NCBI GenBank assembly: GCA_013176395.1
Contig: JABMLP010000011.1
Span: 620,001 to 684,000 of the forward strand
Direction of reading: 5' to 3'
Length of the DNA stretch: 64,000 bases
Origin: Venturia oleaginea
Lineage: Eukaryota; Ascomycota; Dothideomycetes; Venturiales; Venturiaceae
The translations under genes were made by a program, and so were the position numbers. Numbering within the stretch: the first letter of the stretch is position 1; every line of letters starts with the position of its first letter. The notes under the pieces are model-generated. The model was not told the origin of the DNA and did no database searches. It saw only the letters and a program-made list of their open reading frames with translations. Below, piece by piece: positions 44,657 through 54,954 of the stretch.

Positions 44657-46309
44657 ATGACATCTCCAGCCCCAGCATACGATTACTCGCCACGAAGTGC
44701 TTTTACCGAAGACTGGAATCACTCTTTAGCGACGCGAGACATACTGCAAATTAAGAAGGAGAAGGGTGACCTTTTGCAGCACCCAGATATCCTCTCCCCG
44801 GGATTGGAAGTGTATAGTAACGAAGGAAAGGAAGTGGTGCCACAGCCTGCCGAGTCCGAACATGCAAAAGAGAAGGGATATCCAGACGAAGACTCAAAGT
44901 ATCCAGTACATCCTGAAGGCCTCACGGCCGAAAAGAAGAGGAGACGTATATGCGGATTAGGCGGCCCAGCTTGTCTTGTCCTTCTGACGATTCTCACCAT
45001 TAGCGTTGCCGTTGCCTTGGGCGTCGGGTTGGGTTTAGGCTTGAGCCAGAGGAGCCACAGGTACGCGATGACGAGCGGGGTTTTCATGTCCGTCTGCTAA
45101 CGCAAAAGCTTCAGCCGTTCTTCCACGCCTATTGATAGCAACTTCAAACCTAGCTATGTGTCCAGAAGTGGAGCTTTCAATGGATCCGGACTTGCGCTTG
45201 CATCGTACTCTTTCGGCAGTGGAGGCTATGGTGTGATCAACGTGTTCTTCCAGCATTGGTCGGGCCAGCTGCGAAAAATGCAGCTCATGGACAATGGCGA
45301 CTGGACTGGAGGCGATTCGACCAACATAGTGGCCACCGATGCGAGGAACGGGACTCCCATCTCTGCGGTAGCCTACGCGATGGACAGAAAGTCGACAGTG
45401 CATATCTTCTACATTGACACCAAGAATGCAATCCGGGAAAAGATCTATGATAACTCGACAAACAATTGGCGAGATGGACCCATCGGCGCGTTGGGCTTGG
45501 TGGCCATGAATGACACGAATGTTGGCCTTCAAGGCTGCTGGTATGGTTCCTTTTATGGTAATGCGAACTGTAAGTCCAGTGGATCTCCTGCGAAGCGAAC
45601 GTTCTGCTGAATAAAGTTAGACACCCACAGTCCCATCCCAGGAGTCGGGGCAAATACAACAAGTCAGGATCAGGTGATTGGAATGCATCTTTGTAAGTGT
45701 TGATGTCAATTTGCTTTTTGGTGTCAAAACTAACAAGCCGCAGGGTATGGCGTGTCTCCAACCCAACTTGACGAAGTCACTTGGACTTACAACACATCGC
45801 AATGGTATAAACAAGATTCCTTCACCGCAAACGGCCACGCCGGAATTGGATGTTATTCATGGGGAGGTGGAAGTGTCAGTTATGTGATGTGGGTCAATCT
45901 TGACAACGCCATCCAAATCGCCTGGAAGGACCTCAACAGCACGGTGGCAACGACGGAAGCGCATTCTGTGAACACCTGGGTGAACACTACCTTTACCATC
46001 CCAGACGTGAATCCAAAAACTTCGTTGGGCTACACCAATTACTTCTATGCGCAGAGGCCAGATGGCCGTCTTAGTGGCTGGAATGTCTCTTGGGATGCAG
46101 AGAACACGAAATTGACCACAGACGCTTTTACGATTCCAAAACCAGCTCTTGACGGCAGCCACTTTTCCGTCACTACCCTCCCAAACAGGTCTGGCGGAGA
46201 CTCCTTGGTCGTTTTCAATCAGCAAAACGGTACCGACGTTACGCAGAACTTCCGAGATTTTTCCAACGGCCAATGGTCTTATTCCGACGTGCCTATCCCG
46301 CAAATTTGA
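44657..46309 (+). CDS. Fungal fucose-specific lectin-like protein, membrane-anchored
   Basis: Four exons, 44657-45060, 45109-45569, 45621-45692 and 45744-46309, give 500 residues with frame kept across introns of 48, 51 and 51 nt. The first 105 residues are hydrophilic, then KKRRRICGLGGP precedes a single membrane segment (ACLVLLTILTISVAVALGVGLGL), so the protein should be type II with its C-terminal part outside. That part has the repeated W-containing blades of fungal fucose lectins: INVFFQHWSGQLRKM, VHIFYIDTKNAIREKIYDN, VIGMHLWYG and IQIAWKDL. N-glycosylation sites are frequent. Secreted relatives bind fucosylated glycans; an anchored version could act in recognition or adhesion. The exon 2 acceptor could also be 6 nt further on, in frame. 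Confidence 0.86.
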
Positions 46310-48111
46310 CAAGACTGAGAGGCTGGCTTCATCGGTTTAGTTGCATAATGCAAGGCGTTTTGAAGGCGCCCTTGGATTCGTAAATGTTTTTGGTCCTGCT
46401 TTTCTTCAATCTGATATCCCCTTGTGTACCTCTTTCGTCTCAAATCCGGCACTACTTGTAACGATAGTCATGGCAGCTTCGCAACTCCACGGCGAACTAT
46501 CCATCCATCGCGTTTCCGACGCCATGTTTCCGTCTCCAATTGCGAAGATGTTCTGGGCCATTGGCTCGGGTCCGCGCGTGTTGGTGCTTCTTCTGGTACT
46601 TCATCTGGGCAGGTATATACGCGACATCCTTCACGTCAAACAGTGATTCGACACGATAGGCCAGGCTGCCTTCGAGGATTCCAAGCAGTCAGTAATCGTG
46701 GACGTAGGGCGGTGCATCAAGGCCTTTCAGTGGAGGACAATAATCATAAGCTGACTAGCGCTGACGGTGCGTGAGACGGGCAATCGGGGATGATTCTCAC
46801 ATGTAGTTACATGGGTATTTCGAAAAATGTTTGCCAGGATCAATGAGCGTGCGCTGATTGTGAAGAGATGTTAGAGAGATCTGGGGATCCGCGGTGGGTA
46901 TGCACTCCGTACGATTGGAAATGATGATCAGAAAGATTTACTATGAATTGTGAGGTTTGCTGTAAATGGAGTGATTTGCATTCTGCATGAGAGAGTTTGG
47001 GGATTGGTGCAGATGGCGGGCCGAACTAGCCGAGACGCTATAGCCGTATTCTATATCATGTGTAGGTACGACTAAAATGTGCGCGCTAGCTCGAGTGGGA
47101 ACATCGCTCGCCTGAAGAAAACTACCACTCTAATCAACTACGTCTCAAGAAAACAATTCTATTAATTCCTCATCAATGAACACCGTTCTGCTTCCAAATC
47201 GAATATATATACCGTTGGCTGACAAATAGATACCTCCCGACTAAGATATGGACCAGACTTCAAGCACTCATCGACCAAACAACACCAATCTCGCCGACTA
47301 GAACGCTTGGTACAATATACAAAAGATACAGGATAAGTCTTTGTTCTTTTGGTGGTTTTTGTTCCTTCTACATTGCTATCGTTGTTTGGCAATTCTCCCT
47401 GTGACAGCTCCATAATCTTCAGTTCTCAGCTTTGTGGCGCGTTCTTGCATGCTGCTCGTAGTTCGATATCGCTATCTTGACGCAACGGACGCCTAATGGC
47501 TAATATTTGAGGCTGTTATAGTCAGATTTGGCTTCGTACAGATCAGATGGCCGCTTGCCTGCTGAATACGGACGCTATCGCTTGGGAGATAGACGACCTT
47601 GCCGAACAAACAGATATTTGGTAGGACAATGACGACAAATCTGACAACGGTTCAGCGATAAGCTGGCACGAATCTACTGTCAATATGCACTCAATAGTTC
47701 GCAAAGTTGCACGGCAGACTTGAATCGAGATCTCATTGGGGGAATGGCCATAAATGGACTGTTTGAGGGAACTATTCAACCTCAGATCATGTAAGCATGA
47801 CTGAACTCCTGGGTAGCGCTTAGCTATCTCTTAGCTTGCTCCTTGAAGCATTTTCCAAAAAGCGGCGAGTGCGTACTGACATCGTCCATTCGGAGGACAA
47901 TATCCAGAAGGCGGAAGGATCGCACTCAATGTCAGGCCTCGAGCGCTAGCACGATTCTGCCTGAAGAGTACTTAAGACCATTAAATCGTCCTTTATCAAT
48001 TCCTCTCATCTAATTTGCTCTCCTCTCTATTGCATATCTCGAGGTTTTCGGCGACCCGAGATTCTCTCAACACCACTGGTTTTCTCATCTGATAATTCCA
48101 AAGAAATCATC
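46310..48111. other. Intergenic, no recognised gene
   Basis: Frames at 46341-46774 on the plus strand overlap in two phases and have no domain. A minus-strand TATA-like GGTATATATATTCG lies near 47206. The last 100 bases before 48112 are CT-rich, fitting a promoter for the desaturase. Confidence 0.45.
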
Positions 48112-49421
48112 ATGACTCTTGAAGATGAGAGAAGTGGTTTCAAGACGCAGGATGAATCCCATCCTAGCGAGATTGCTCCCAGTGGCGTAAGTCAGTAACC
48201 TATAGACGAACTCTGTAGATTTGACACGTCATTTTTCTGATCATTTTTCTACCTGTTTCGCGATCTTACCTTCTCTGCCATCTTCATCGGGGCGTTCTTT
48301 GGGATTTACGAATACACCCAAGCTGGAGCATACCAGTATCTACACTACCCACTCCTCGTCCTGCAGAGCTTTGCACAAGGTATCGTGTGGACTGGCCTGT
48401 GGATACTTGCTCATGAGTGTGGCCATAGTGTATTCTCGACTAACAGCATTTTGAACGATTCGATAGGCTTTATCATTCATTCTTGGTTGCTTGCTCCGTA
48501 CTTCTCGTGGAAATCTACTCACAGACGCCATCACATACACGCAAAAAATCTTGAAAAGGATCTGCATTACGTCCCTTTCCACCGAGATGCTTATGCCTCT
48601 GAAATTGGTGTAGAATCCGACGCCTTGGAAGAAATCGGTGAGGATGCTCCCATCGTCTTGTTCTACCGTATCATTCTACAGAAAGCCATTGGTTGGAACT
48701 GGTACATCCTGTCTAATATCACCGCTCCAACTGGGTCGTTATTGAAACAAGGCAAGTCCGTCTGGCGACATTCCCACTTCGATCCTTGGGGAAGTATCTT
48801 CCGCGACTCGGAGGTGATGGCAGTAATCCTCTCAGATATTGGCTGTGGCCTCACCCTCACATTCCTATGGTTTTTGAAGAATTACTTCGACTCTTTCGAG
48901 AAGCTAGTATGGTTCTACATCGTCCCATGGTGCTGGGTAAACAACTGGGTACGTCCTCCAATTCATCAAAAGCGCCATGAAATCAACACCAACATTAAAC
49001 CCAGATCGTCATGATCACCTACCTCCACCACACCCACCCTTCCCTCCCAAAATACTCCGCCAATCAATGGACATTCATCCACGGCGCAACAGCAACCATC
49101 GACCGCAACTTCGGAATCATCGGAACCCATTTCTTCCACAATATCTCCTCCGACCACGTCACTCATCGCCTCTTCTCCAAAATCCCCCACTACTACGGAC
49201 GCGAAGTTACCGATATCATTAGACCACTGCTTGGCAAGCAATATCACGGTGATGGAGGATTCTCGTGGTCCGAGTTGAAGTTGGCGTTTACAAGATGACA
49301 GTATGTTGAAGAAGATAAGGAGAAAGATCGTGAGTATTTTCGGTTTGGTGGCGAGAAGGATGGTGAAGGGCCGAGTGCGATGTGGTATCGTGGTGGACGG
49401 GGTCCTAAGCCTGGTAGGTGA
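48112..49421 (+). pseudogene. Delta-12-type fatty acid desaturase, decayed
   Basis: The frame encodes a membrane acyl desaturase: FRDLTFSAIFIGAFF, first histidine box HECGH, second box HRRHH, several membrane spans, FDP near the loop, and FHNISSDHVTHRLFSKIPHYY. Three lesions are visible. The third box, normally HxxHH, reads HVTHR (CGC at 49167, one transition from CAC), removing a metal ligand. A TGA at 49296 stands where relatives have Cys in the tail, and homologous sequence (QYVEEDKE..SAMWYRGG) continues in frame to 49421. The N-terminal part between 48187 and 48240 lacks about 30 residues and carries a stop. The intron at 48949-49004 is normal. Intact relatives insert the second double bond into oleate in the ER. 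Confidence 0.82.
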
Positions 49422-49739
49422 GATTGTGTTGATTCTTGACATTTGTAGAGCTGATGTGTTGTAGAGTATCGGATGCGTAGTTAGAGAGTGTGGATTAGGA
49501 AGGAAATGGACGGTGTGATTTGTTATGACATCTCAGTCGAGCGGATGTGTTGGAGTTCGAGGGCGCGATGGAGGTTTGCTTTGTATGTCCTTATTTTGCT
49601 CGATGATCTCAATCATGGAAAATACGACTCCGCAGAGCTTGGATCTGGGGTAGATCTAGTGAATGGAAACTGTGCGGGTCATACTGGGTGGACATATACG
49701 AGCCCCTCGTCGAACACCAGAAATTTTATATCTACCGTC

Positions 49740-50594
49740 TTACTTCGACAGAACCGCAGCAAGCTCCGCTCCAATCTCCTCCCCAATCTTCTTCGCCTCT
49801 TTACTCTCAACATCATAATAAACCGTCCACTCAAGAAACATACTCCTGCACTAAATCAGTAACCGCTTCCAAAGACTTTGTAAATAGGAACACTAACGTA
49901 ACAATAGCATGTTCCAAAAGCCCCGGCACCGCCAAAGCATCCTTGTGAATTTCGAGCGTCGCAAACTCCTTCTTCGTCGGTCGCGGTGTCCAGATAGCTA
50001 CGACGGGTGGTGTGAGACTGGGAGATGCAAAACGATTATCTAATAATCTCTGTGGTTATTAGGTCTGTTGTTGATTTGGAGAGGAGATGGGGAGAACTTA
50101 CGTAGCTGTGCCCAGGTACGCCTTCCCATTCGAAGATATTTCCGTCTGGTAATTTCCATTTTGAGCTTTGAGAGATATGTTAGACAGTGAAAACTAGGTG
50201 TCTTTTATAGACTTACTCTTTAAACATTAACCTACCCTGTACTTCCACAATTCCGTCGTGGCCGATAAGGCCCTCCACGGTGGTTTTTTTGGGCTTGTTA
50301 TTCCATTTTATTTTCGCTACTATTTCGTTGTCCTTTGCTTTTGAAATTTCGAGTGGCTGGTGCGATATTAGTGCCTTCTTATCCAAGTAGGCTCTGTATT
50401 CTGGGATTGCTAACGAAGGATTTCATGAAACCGAATTTGCGATCGTCGCCTGGGTTTTTGATGCGATATAATACGTCACCAACCTCATCTCTCAGTTCTC
50501 CAGATTTGTCGAAACGTTTTTGATGGAAAGTTAGGGTCGAGGTCGGTGGCCTCGCGTATAGGTTTGGAGTTAGTTGTTGTATGATAACGGCCAT
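49740..50594 (-). pseudogene. Unknown small multi-exon gene, frameshifted
   Basis: Minus-strand exons can be joined into one coherent protein of about 240 residues: MAVIIQQLTPNLYARPPTST, then FDKSGELRDEVGDVLYRIKN, then after the break SLAIPEYRAYLDKKALISHQ, later KWKLPDGNIFEWEGVPGHSY, then LLDNRFASPSLTPPVVAIW and FLEWTVYYDVESKEAKKIGE. Introns with GT..AG ends lie near 50173-50231 and 50054-50102, and a last one just after AIVT. A one-base frameshift at about 50408-50422 (near CCTTCGTTAGC) interrupts the first exon; no intron of plausible size explains it. The alternating hydrophobic strands suggest a beta-rich fold, perhaps tubby/LURP-like, but this is a guess. I do not recognise the family. 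Confidence 0.6.
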
Positions 50595-50860
50595 CGTACG
50601 TTGTTAGCGCTGTGTATTGCGTCTGGAAGAACGATTAAAAGTCGAATAAAAGAGCAGCAGTTCAAGAATAACCTTTGTGAAGAAAGCAGGAGATAAAAGA
50701 AGTCAAGGATGGTTTCTTACAATGCTCATTATAACTCCCAGCTCTTGTATGAGGTCACTCATTACCTGATTCTCATAAGAAGACTCGCAGACGCCACCGG
50801 TACGCTAAAATCTTGGCCGGCTGAATCCAAGGTTGGCAACATGTCGGTAACCGAAAGTTT

Positions 50861-51200
50861 ACAGAGAAGATCAGCCTAGAGGTGCTTTGCGGTATCCGGA
50901 CAATATGGTAGCAGAAGTTAAGAGAGGTTCTAGAACAAACATGGCATTCAGGAGTTGAGGATGTTTGAGCTCTAGATGTGAACGGTAAGGTTCAGCCTCA
51001 AAACCGTTACTCGCTTAACCCTGCTAGATTACAGAGAAGATCAGCCTAGAGATGCTTTGCGGTATCCGGACAATATGGCAGCAGAAGTTAAGAGAGGTTC
51101 TAGAATAAACATGGCATTCAGGAGTTGAGGATGTTTGAGTTCTAGATGTGAACGGTAAGGTTCAGCCTCAAAACAGTTACTCGCTTAACCCTGCTAGATA
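50861..51200 (+). repeat. 170-bp tandem duplication
   Basis: Two head-to-tail copies, 50861-51030 and 51031-51200, both starting ACAGAGAAGATCAGCC and ending CTTAACCCTGCTAGAT. I count about five differences, four of them transitions. No gene overlaps it. Confidence 0.95.
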
Positions 51201-51926
51201 AGGCGTAGTTTTGACGGGAGTGATGCCGACGTTGAAAAGAGCACTGCAAATCTGCAATGCAAACTCGGTTGCAGCAGGAGTCTACTGTGACTTGAAAATG
51301 TCAACGGATATGCCAACCCATACTAACACAGAAAGCCTGTCAAAGGCTTAATGGGCAACCGAAAAGTTGTAGAACTGAGCCATTCCAGGTGCCTATTTTT
51401 CCGGTCGTCGTCTGTTAAGCCTGTGCTTGGCATCCTGTTATTTTCAGCAGATCAGCGGAAAGAAGGAGGGCCAGTCTCGTCTTCATCGGCAGGGACCTCA
51501 CGCACGCGAGACAGTAGCCGTGCTCCATCGCTGACATGTCTCTTGACAAGTCGCTTGGTGTTAACGGCGCATCCGGCATGGTGATAGCGAGACAAAACTT
51601 TGCTGATGCTGCGGTGGAAAAGGGACGACTCTAGAGGAGAATTGCCGGGAGACTCCGGATCTGTGGATGGCAGGTGTGCGTGAGAATTGGAAATTGCTCT
51701 GATCACTGTCAGGAGCTAGAGATGGATGGGATCGTGTGTAAAGTGCTTCGTGGGAGGGAATATGTTTTGTGTTTGGCTGAAAAATGCATCGGAAAGTTGG
51801 GATGAAAGGAATTCCTGGCTTGCCTAATCGGGCCTAGCACTGCGCGTCATTTTGGATGACCTCCACTTTCGTCCTTCTCCATGGAACAACTTCCATCCAT
51901 CAACATCTCAAAGCTTCCTATCCATC
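51201..51926. other. Intergenic upstream of the SidJ-like gene
   Basis: Two opposed short frames (51351-51584 plus, 51452-51706 minus) share the same DNA and have no domain. I see no supported gene. Confidence 0.45.
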
Positions 51927-52874
51927 ATGGTCTCAGCTCCAGCCGTCCAAAGCGGACAAGTTCATCGATACAGCAAGAAACTCATCGCCTTCGAGCACAT
52001 AACCCCTTCGGAACAACCATCCAAGCACATCCTTCTGTGGATTGGAGGATTGGGCGATGGCCTGCACACGCTATCATATCCAGCGCGTCTTGCTCAGCAG
52101 CTACCTTCAGACTGGAGCCTCTCTCAGGTCATAATTCGATCCTCATACAATGGCTGGGGTTCTGGCTCGTTGGAACGCGACGTGAAAGATTTGGTCCAAT
52201 GTGTCAATTACTTCCGCAAAAACAAACCTGACGGCGGTAAGATTGTGTGTATGGGACACTCCACGGGGTGCCAGGATATTATGGAGTATCTCACGGGCAA
52301 AGGATGCGCTGAACGACCTATCATTGATGGAGCGATCCTTCAAGCACCGGTAAGCGATCGCGAAGCACTAAAAGAAGACATGGACGGAGAGGCCATCAAC
52401 AAAATTTTGAGTACGAGTCGCGAATGGATTGATGCTGGACGTGGAAATGATGTTCTGCCCGAGAGTGTCGATGACAAATATTTTGGTAAAGCATCAACAG
52501 TCACTGCGTACCGATGGTACAGTATTCTGAGCCCAGGAGGCGACGACGATTACTTCTCTTCCGACTTATCCGATGAAAAGCTACAAGCGACCTTCGGAAT
52601 CATCAAGAAAGAAAGCCCGTTGTTGATCCTGTACTCTGGCGCTGACGAGAACGCGCCACCTTCGGTCGACGTGAAATCTCTCACGCAAAAGTGGATGGGA
52701 TTTGTCACGAGAGGGGGCGGACTTGCAGATGCAGAGTATGGAGGCGTGGTATCAGGGGAAACCCACAATCTCGACACAGACGACGACGATATTCTTGAAG
52801 ATCTTTGCAAGCGAGTTGGCGGGTTCCTTTCAAAAGTCGAGACGGGATTTTCTGCGGCCAACACTCATCTATAA
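51927..52874 (+). CDS. DUF1749 alpha/beta hydrolase (SidJ-like siderophore esterase family)
   Basis: A single exon of 315 residues. The start at 51927 (MVSAPAVQSGQVHRYSKKL) places the family's usual short N-terminus before HRYSKKLIAFEH; an in-frame ATG at 51852 is possible. The fold shows LLWIGGLGDGLHTL (oxyanion region), nucleophile Ser112 in CMGHSTGCQDIMEYL, Asp240 in LILYSGADENAPP and His280 in SGETHNLDTD, the complete triad. This family includes the fungal fusarinine C esterase SidJ, which releases iron from intracellular siderophore, so a role in siderophore hydrolysis is plausible but unproven. No signal peptide, so likely cytosolic. No other siderophore gene is in the window. Confidence 0.85.
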   Translation: MVSAPAVQSGQVHRYSKKLIAFEHITPSEQPSKHILLWIGGLGDGLHTLSYPARLAQQLPSDWSLSQVIIRSSYNGWGSGSLERDVKDLVQCVNYFRKNKPDGGKIVCMGHSTGCQDIMEYLTGKGCAERPIIDGAILQAPVSDREALKEDMDGEAINKILSTSREWIDAGRGNDVLPESVDDKYFGKASTVTAYRWYSILSPGGDDDYFSSDLSDEKLQATFGIIKKESPLLILYSGADENAPPSVDVKSLTQKWMGFVTRGGGLADAEYGGVVSGETHNLDTDDDDILEDLCKRVGGFLSKVETGFSAANTHL

Positions 52875-53199
52875 TTGCGGTCATTGTATAGAACGATGGC
52901 CGGCACAACAATAAGCCCTCAATGTCTCGACTACAAGCAATACAACATTTATTCTACCGGCGGCCAGGGCCTTACCGTCTATTACTATTTAAAGCTATTC
53001 TCGTATGTATATTCTACCCGCGGTCTTACCGTTACTACTTAAAGCTGTTTTCGTACTTCTCTCGCCGTTAAGACGCCTTAAAGCTCAACATCTTGTCGCA
53101 GTAGCTAATTTTGCCTATATTGCCGTAGTTCTAAGCTTTTAATCTACTAAATCCTGCTATATATTACGGAACGGTAGCTGGAAAGACGCAGCATACTCG

Positions 53200-53412
53200 C
53201 AGCCAAAGAGCGTTTAGATTCAGTTAAGGAGTGAAGGTATCTACAAACAGAGAACTTCAATCAGGTTCTGTCTCTATACTAGGCTCATATCAGGCTTAGG
53301 CTCTTAGCCTATACCAACCATGGGCCATGCCCATAACACTACATACGAACTGGCAGGCAAACCAACAGGCAGGTTTGACGACAGGACGTAGCTCATAGAG
53401 CTACGAATTGGT
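53200..53412 (-). mobile_element. Gypsy 3' end with LTR fragment
   Basis: Read on the minus strand, 53412-53339 carries the end of the pol frame (QFVAL then stop) and the 3' untranslated part, closely matching about 6310-6390. It joins directly to an LTR starting TGTTATGGGCATGG at 53338, which matches 5798-5960. The LTR seems to continue toward 52950 over low-complexity sequence, but the outer border is unclear. Confidence 0.75.
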
Positions 53413-53590
53413 TGAAGCTACGTAGGCTTTAAAACCTTTCCTCGGCAGAACTCCGGTTCTGCCTTGATCACGTGCCGTGGGGCCACCCCAACGGCGGGAA
53501 GGACTTGTCCGCGGTTGTACCGTGACACTTGACCACGGTAGGTTTAGAATGTGCACCACGGTAGATTAAGTAAAAAACCACGGTAGATTT
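53413..53590. repeat. LTR-like debris and CCACGGTAG repeats
   Basis: Includes a hairpin (GGCAGAAC..GTTCTGCC, about 53442-53462), a possible second LTR border ending ACCGTGACA at 53527, and three copies of CCACGGTAGRTTTAG-like sequence between 53532 and 53592. Confidence 0.55.
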
Positions 53591-53788
53591 AGTTAGTGAT
53601 GCCCCACCCTACATCACTAAACATACCGTCTTCCAAAACACCAAAGATACTTCCATACACGAAGGCATGGACCACAGACTGCTCAATGCAATTAGATGAC
53701 GTGGATTGCCGCGATCAAGTAGAAGTACCCCAAACCCCCAACTTGGTCATCTCTTCTCCAACAAAGAAATCCACCGAGAACCGCGAAG

Positions 53789-54954
53789 ATGTCGCAAGCC
53801 CGCCATACTACGTTGTCAGCCCTCGATCATGCGAACAACACGTTCCAACGCGCTCGAGAAGTTCCCACAACGCGTAATAGAAGCCACGCGTCCAACGCGA
53901 CTGATTCTCCCTACAACACCTCGAATGCCGAAGACACTTCTGTAACCAGCTATTCCTCTGACGAAGATGAGGAAATGAGTGACGATGAGGAAATGGATGA
54001 TGTTGATGGCAATGAAGCGGTACATGGGAATCCCGACTGGGGAGCTAGGTTCGTGGATATGTTCGGCTTCCCATCTGACGAGCTTCAAGGGAATATGTTT
54101 CGGAGTCGTCGGATGATGAGCCTGAATTCGATGCAACTCGCAAAGTGACTGAAGTAAGCGAACTTGGCTCCCACTCTCTCTCTCTCTCCCCCCCCCTCCG
54201 CAGACGACAGCCTTACTGAAATCGATTAGTACGGCCACATGGCCAAACGCCTCGATAGCGTGAAGTGTACCTGCAAAACGGATTGCGGTCCGCGATGTAC
54301 CTGCTTCTAGACTGGCCTTGGCTGCTCCGAGAATTATTTATGCATTGCTTGCTCGAATGTCCTCAACGACCAGGAGCAATTCTTTGGAAACCCAAACACA
54401 CGAGTTAATCCCTGCTCTCTCGACTGGCTCAGACAGCAGGTATCCGCTGGGATAAGTAATCAGCCATTCAATTTGACGAGCCCGGCAAGTCAAAATTCCT
54501 GCTTTCTATCCTGCTCGATGTCAGGCTGGAAGGCACCGTCAGCGACGATCAACCCAAGTCGCCATTCAACAGCGACTACCAAAACAAGTTATTCACTCTC
54601 CGAGAACGGTATATCGCCGACGAAACTGAAGCCGCGGAGAAAGAGGAGATCAAAAGGGCTATATTCAGGGAGGGTCTAGGAATATAAAATGCCTCTGATG
54701 GATACGACATTGTCTGGAACAACCACTACTTCTGGTCCTTCTGCCGAGCAGTGAATGGTGGCAACGGCTACTGGGTCCAAAGCGCCATCTCTAGCCATTG
54801 CCATTTATGCTGGCAATGCAAGAGCAATGAATGGCATTGCGCGGACTGCGATAAATGTAGGGATGCGAGCAGTCAGCCTTGTGAGGGGTGTGGCGGTGTT
54901 TCACATTTATGGGTGGTATGCGGAGCAAGAGGCGAATCGGAAGGCATTATCTAG
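53789..54954 (+). pseudogene. Cysteine-rich protein gene, broken
   Basis: A first frame (53789-54148) is acidic and low in complexity (SYSSDEDEEMSDDEEMDDVD) and ends in GARFVDMFGFPSDE. Further on the sequence encodes CTCKTDCGPRCTCF, a TAG at 54308, then TGLGCSENYLCIACSN and GNPNTRVNPC, a cysteine pattern like CXC or zinc-binding modules. A later part (VRLEGTVSDD, LRERYIADETEAAEKEEIKR) is interrupted by TAA near 54686. The last part (YDIVWNNHYFWSFCRA, CHLCWQCKSNEWHCADCDKC) has a dense zinc-ribbon-like array of Cys. The stops lie where the reading otherwise continues, so the gene is broken. I recall similar repeated fungal genes but cannot name a function. Confidence 0.6.
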
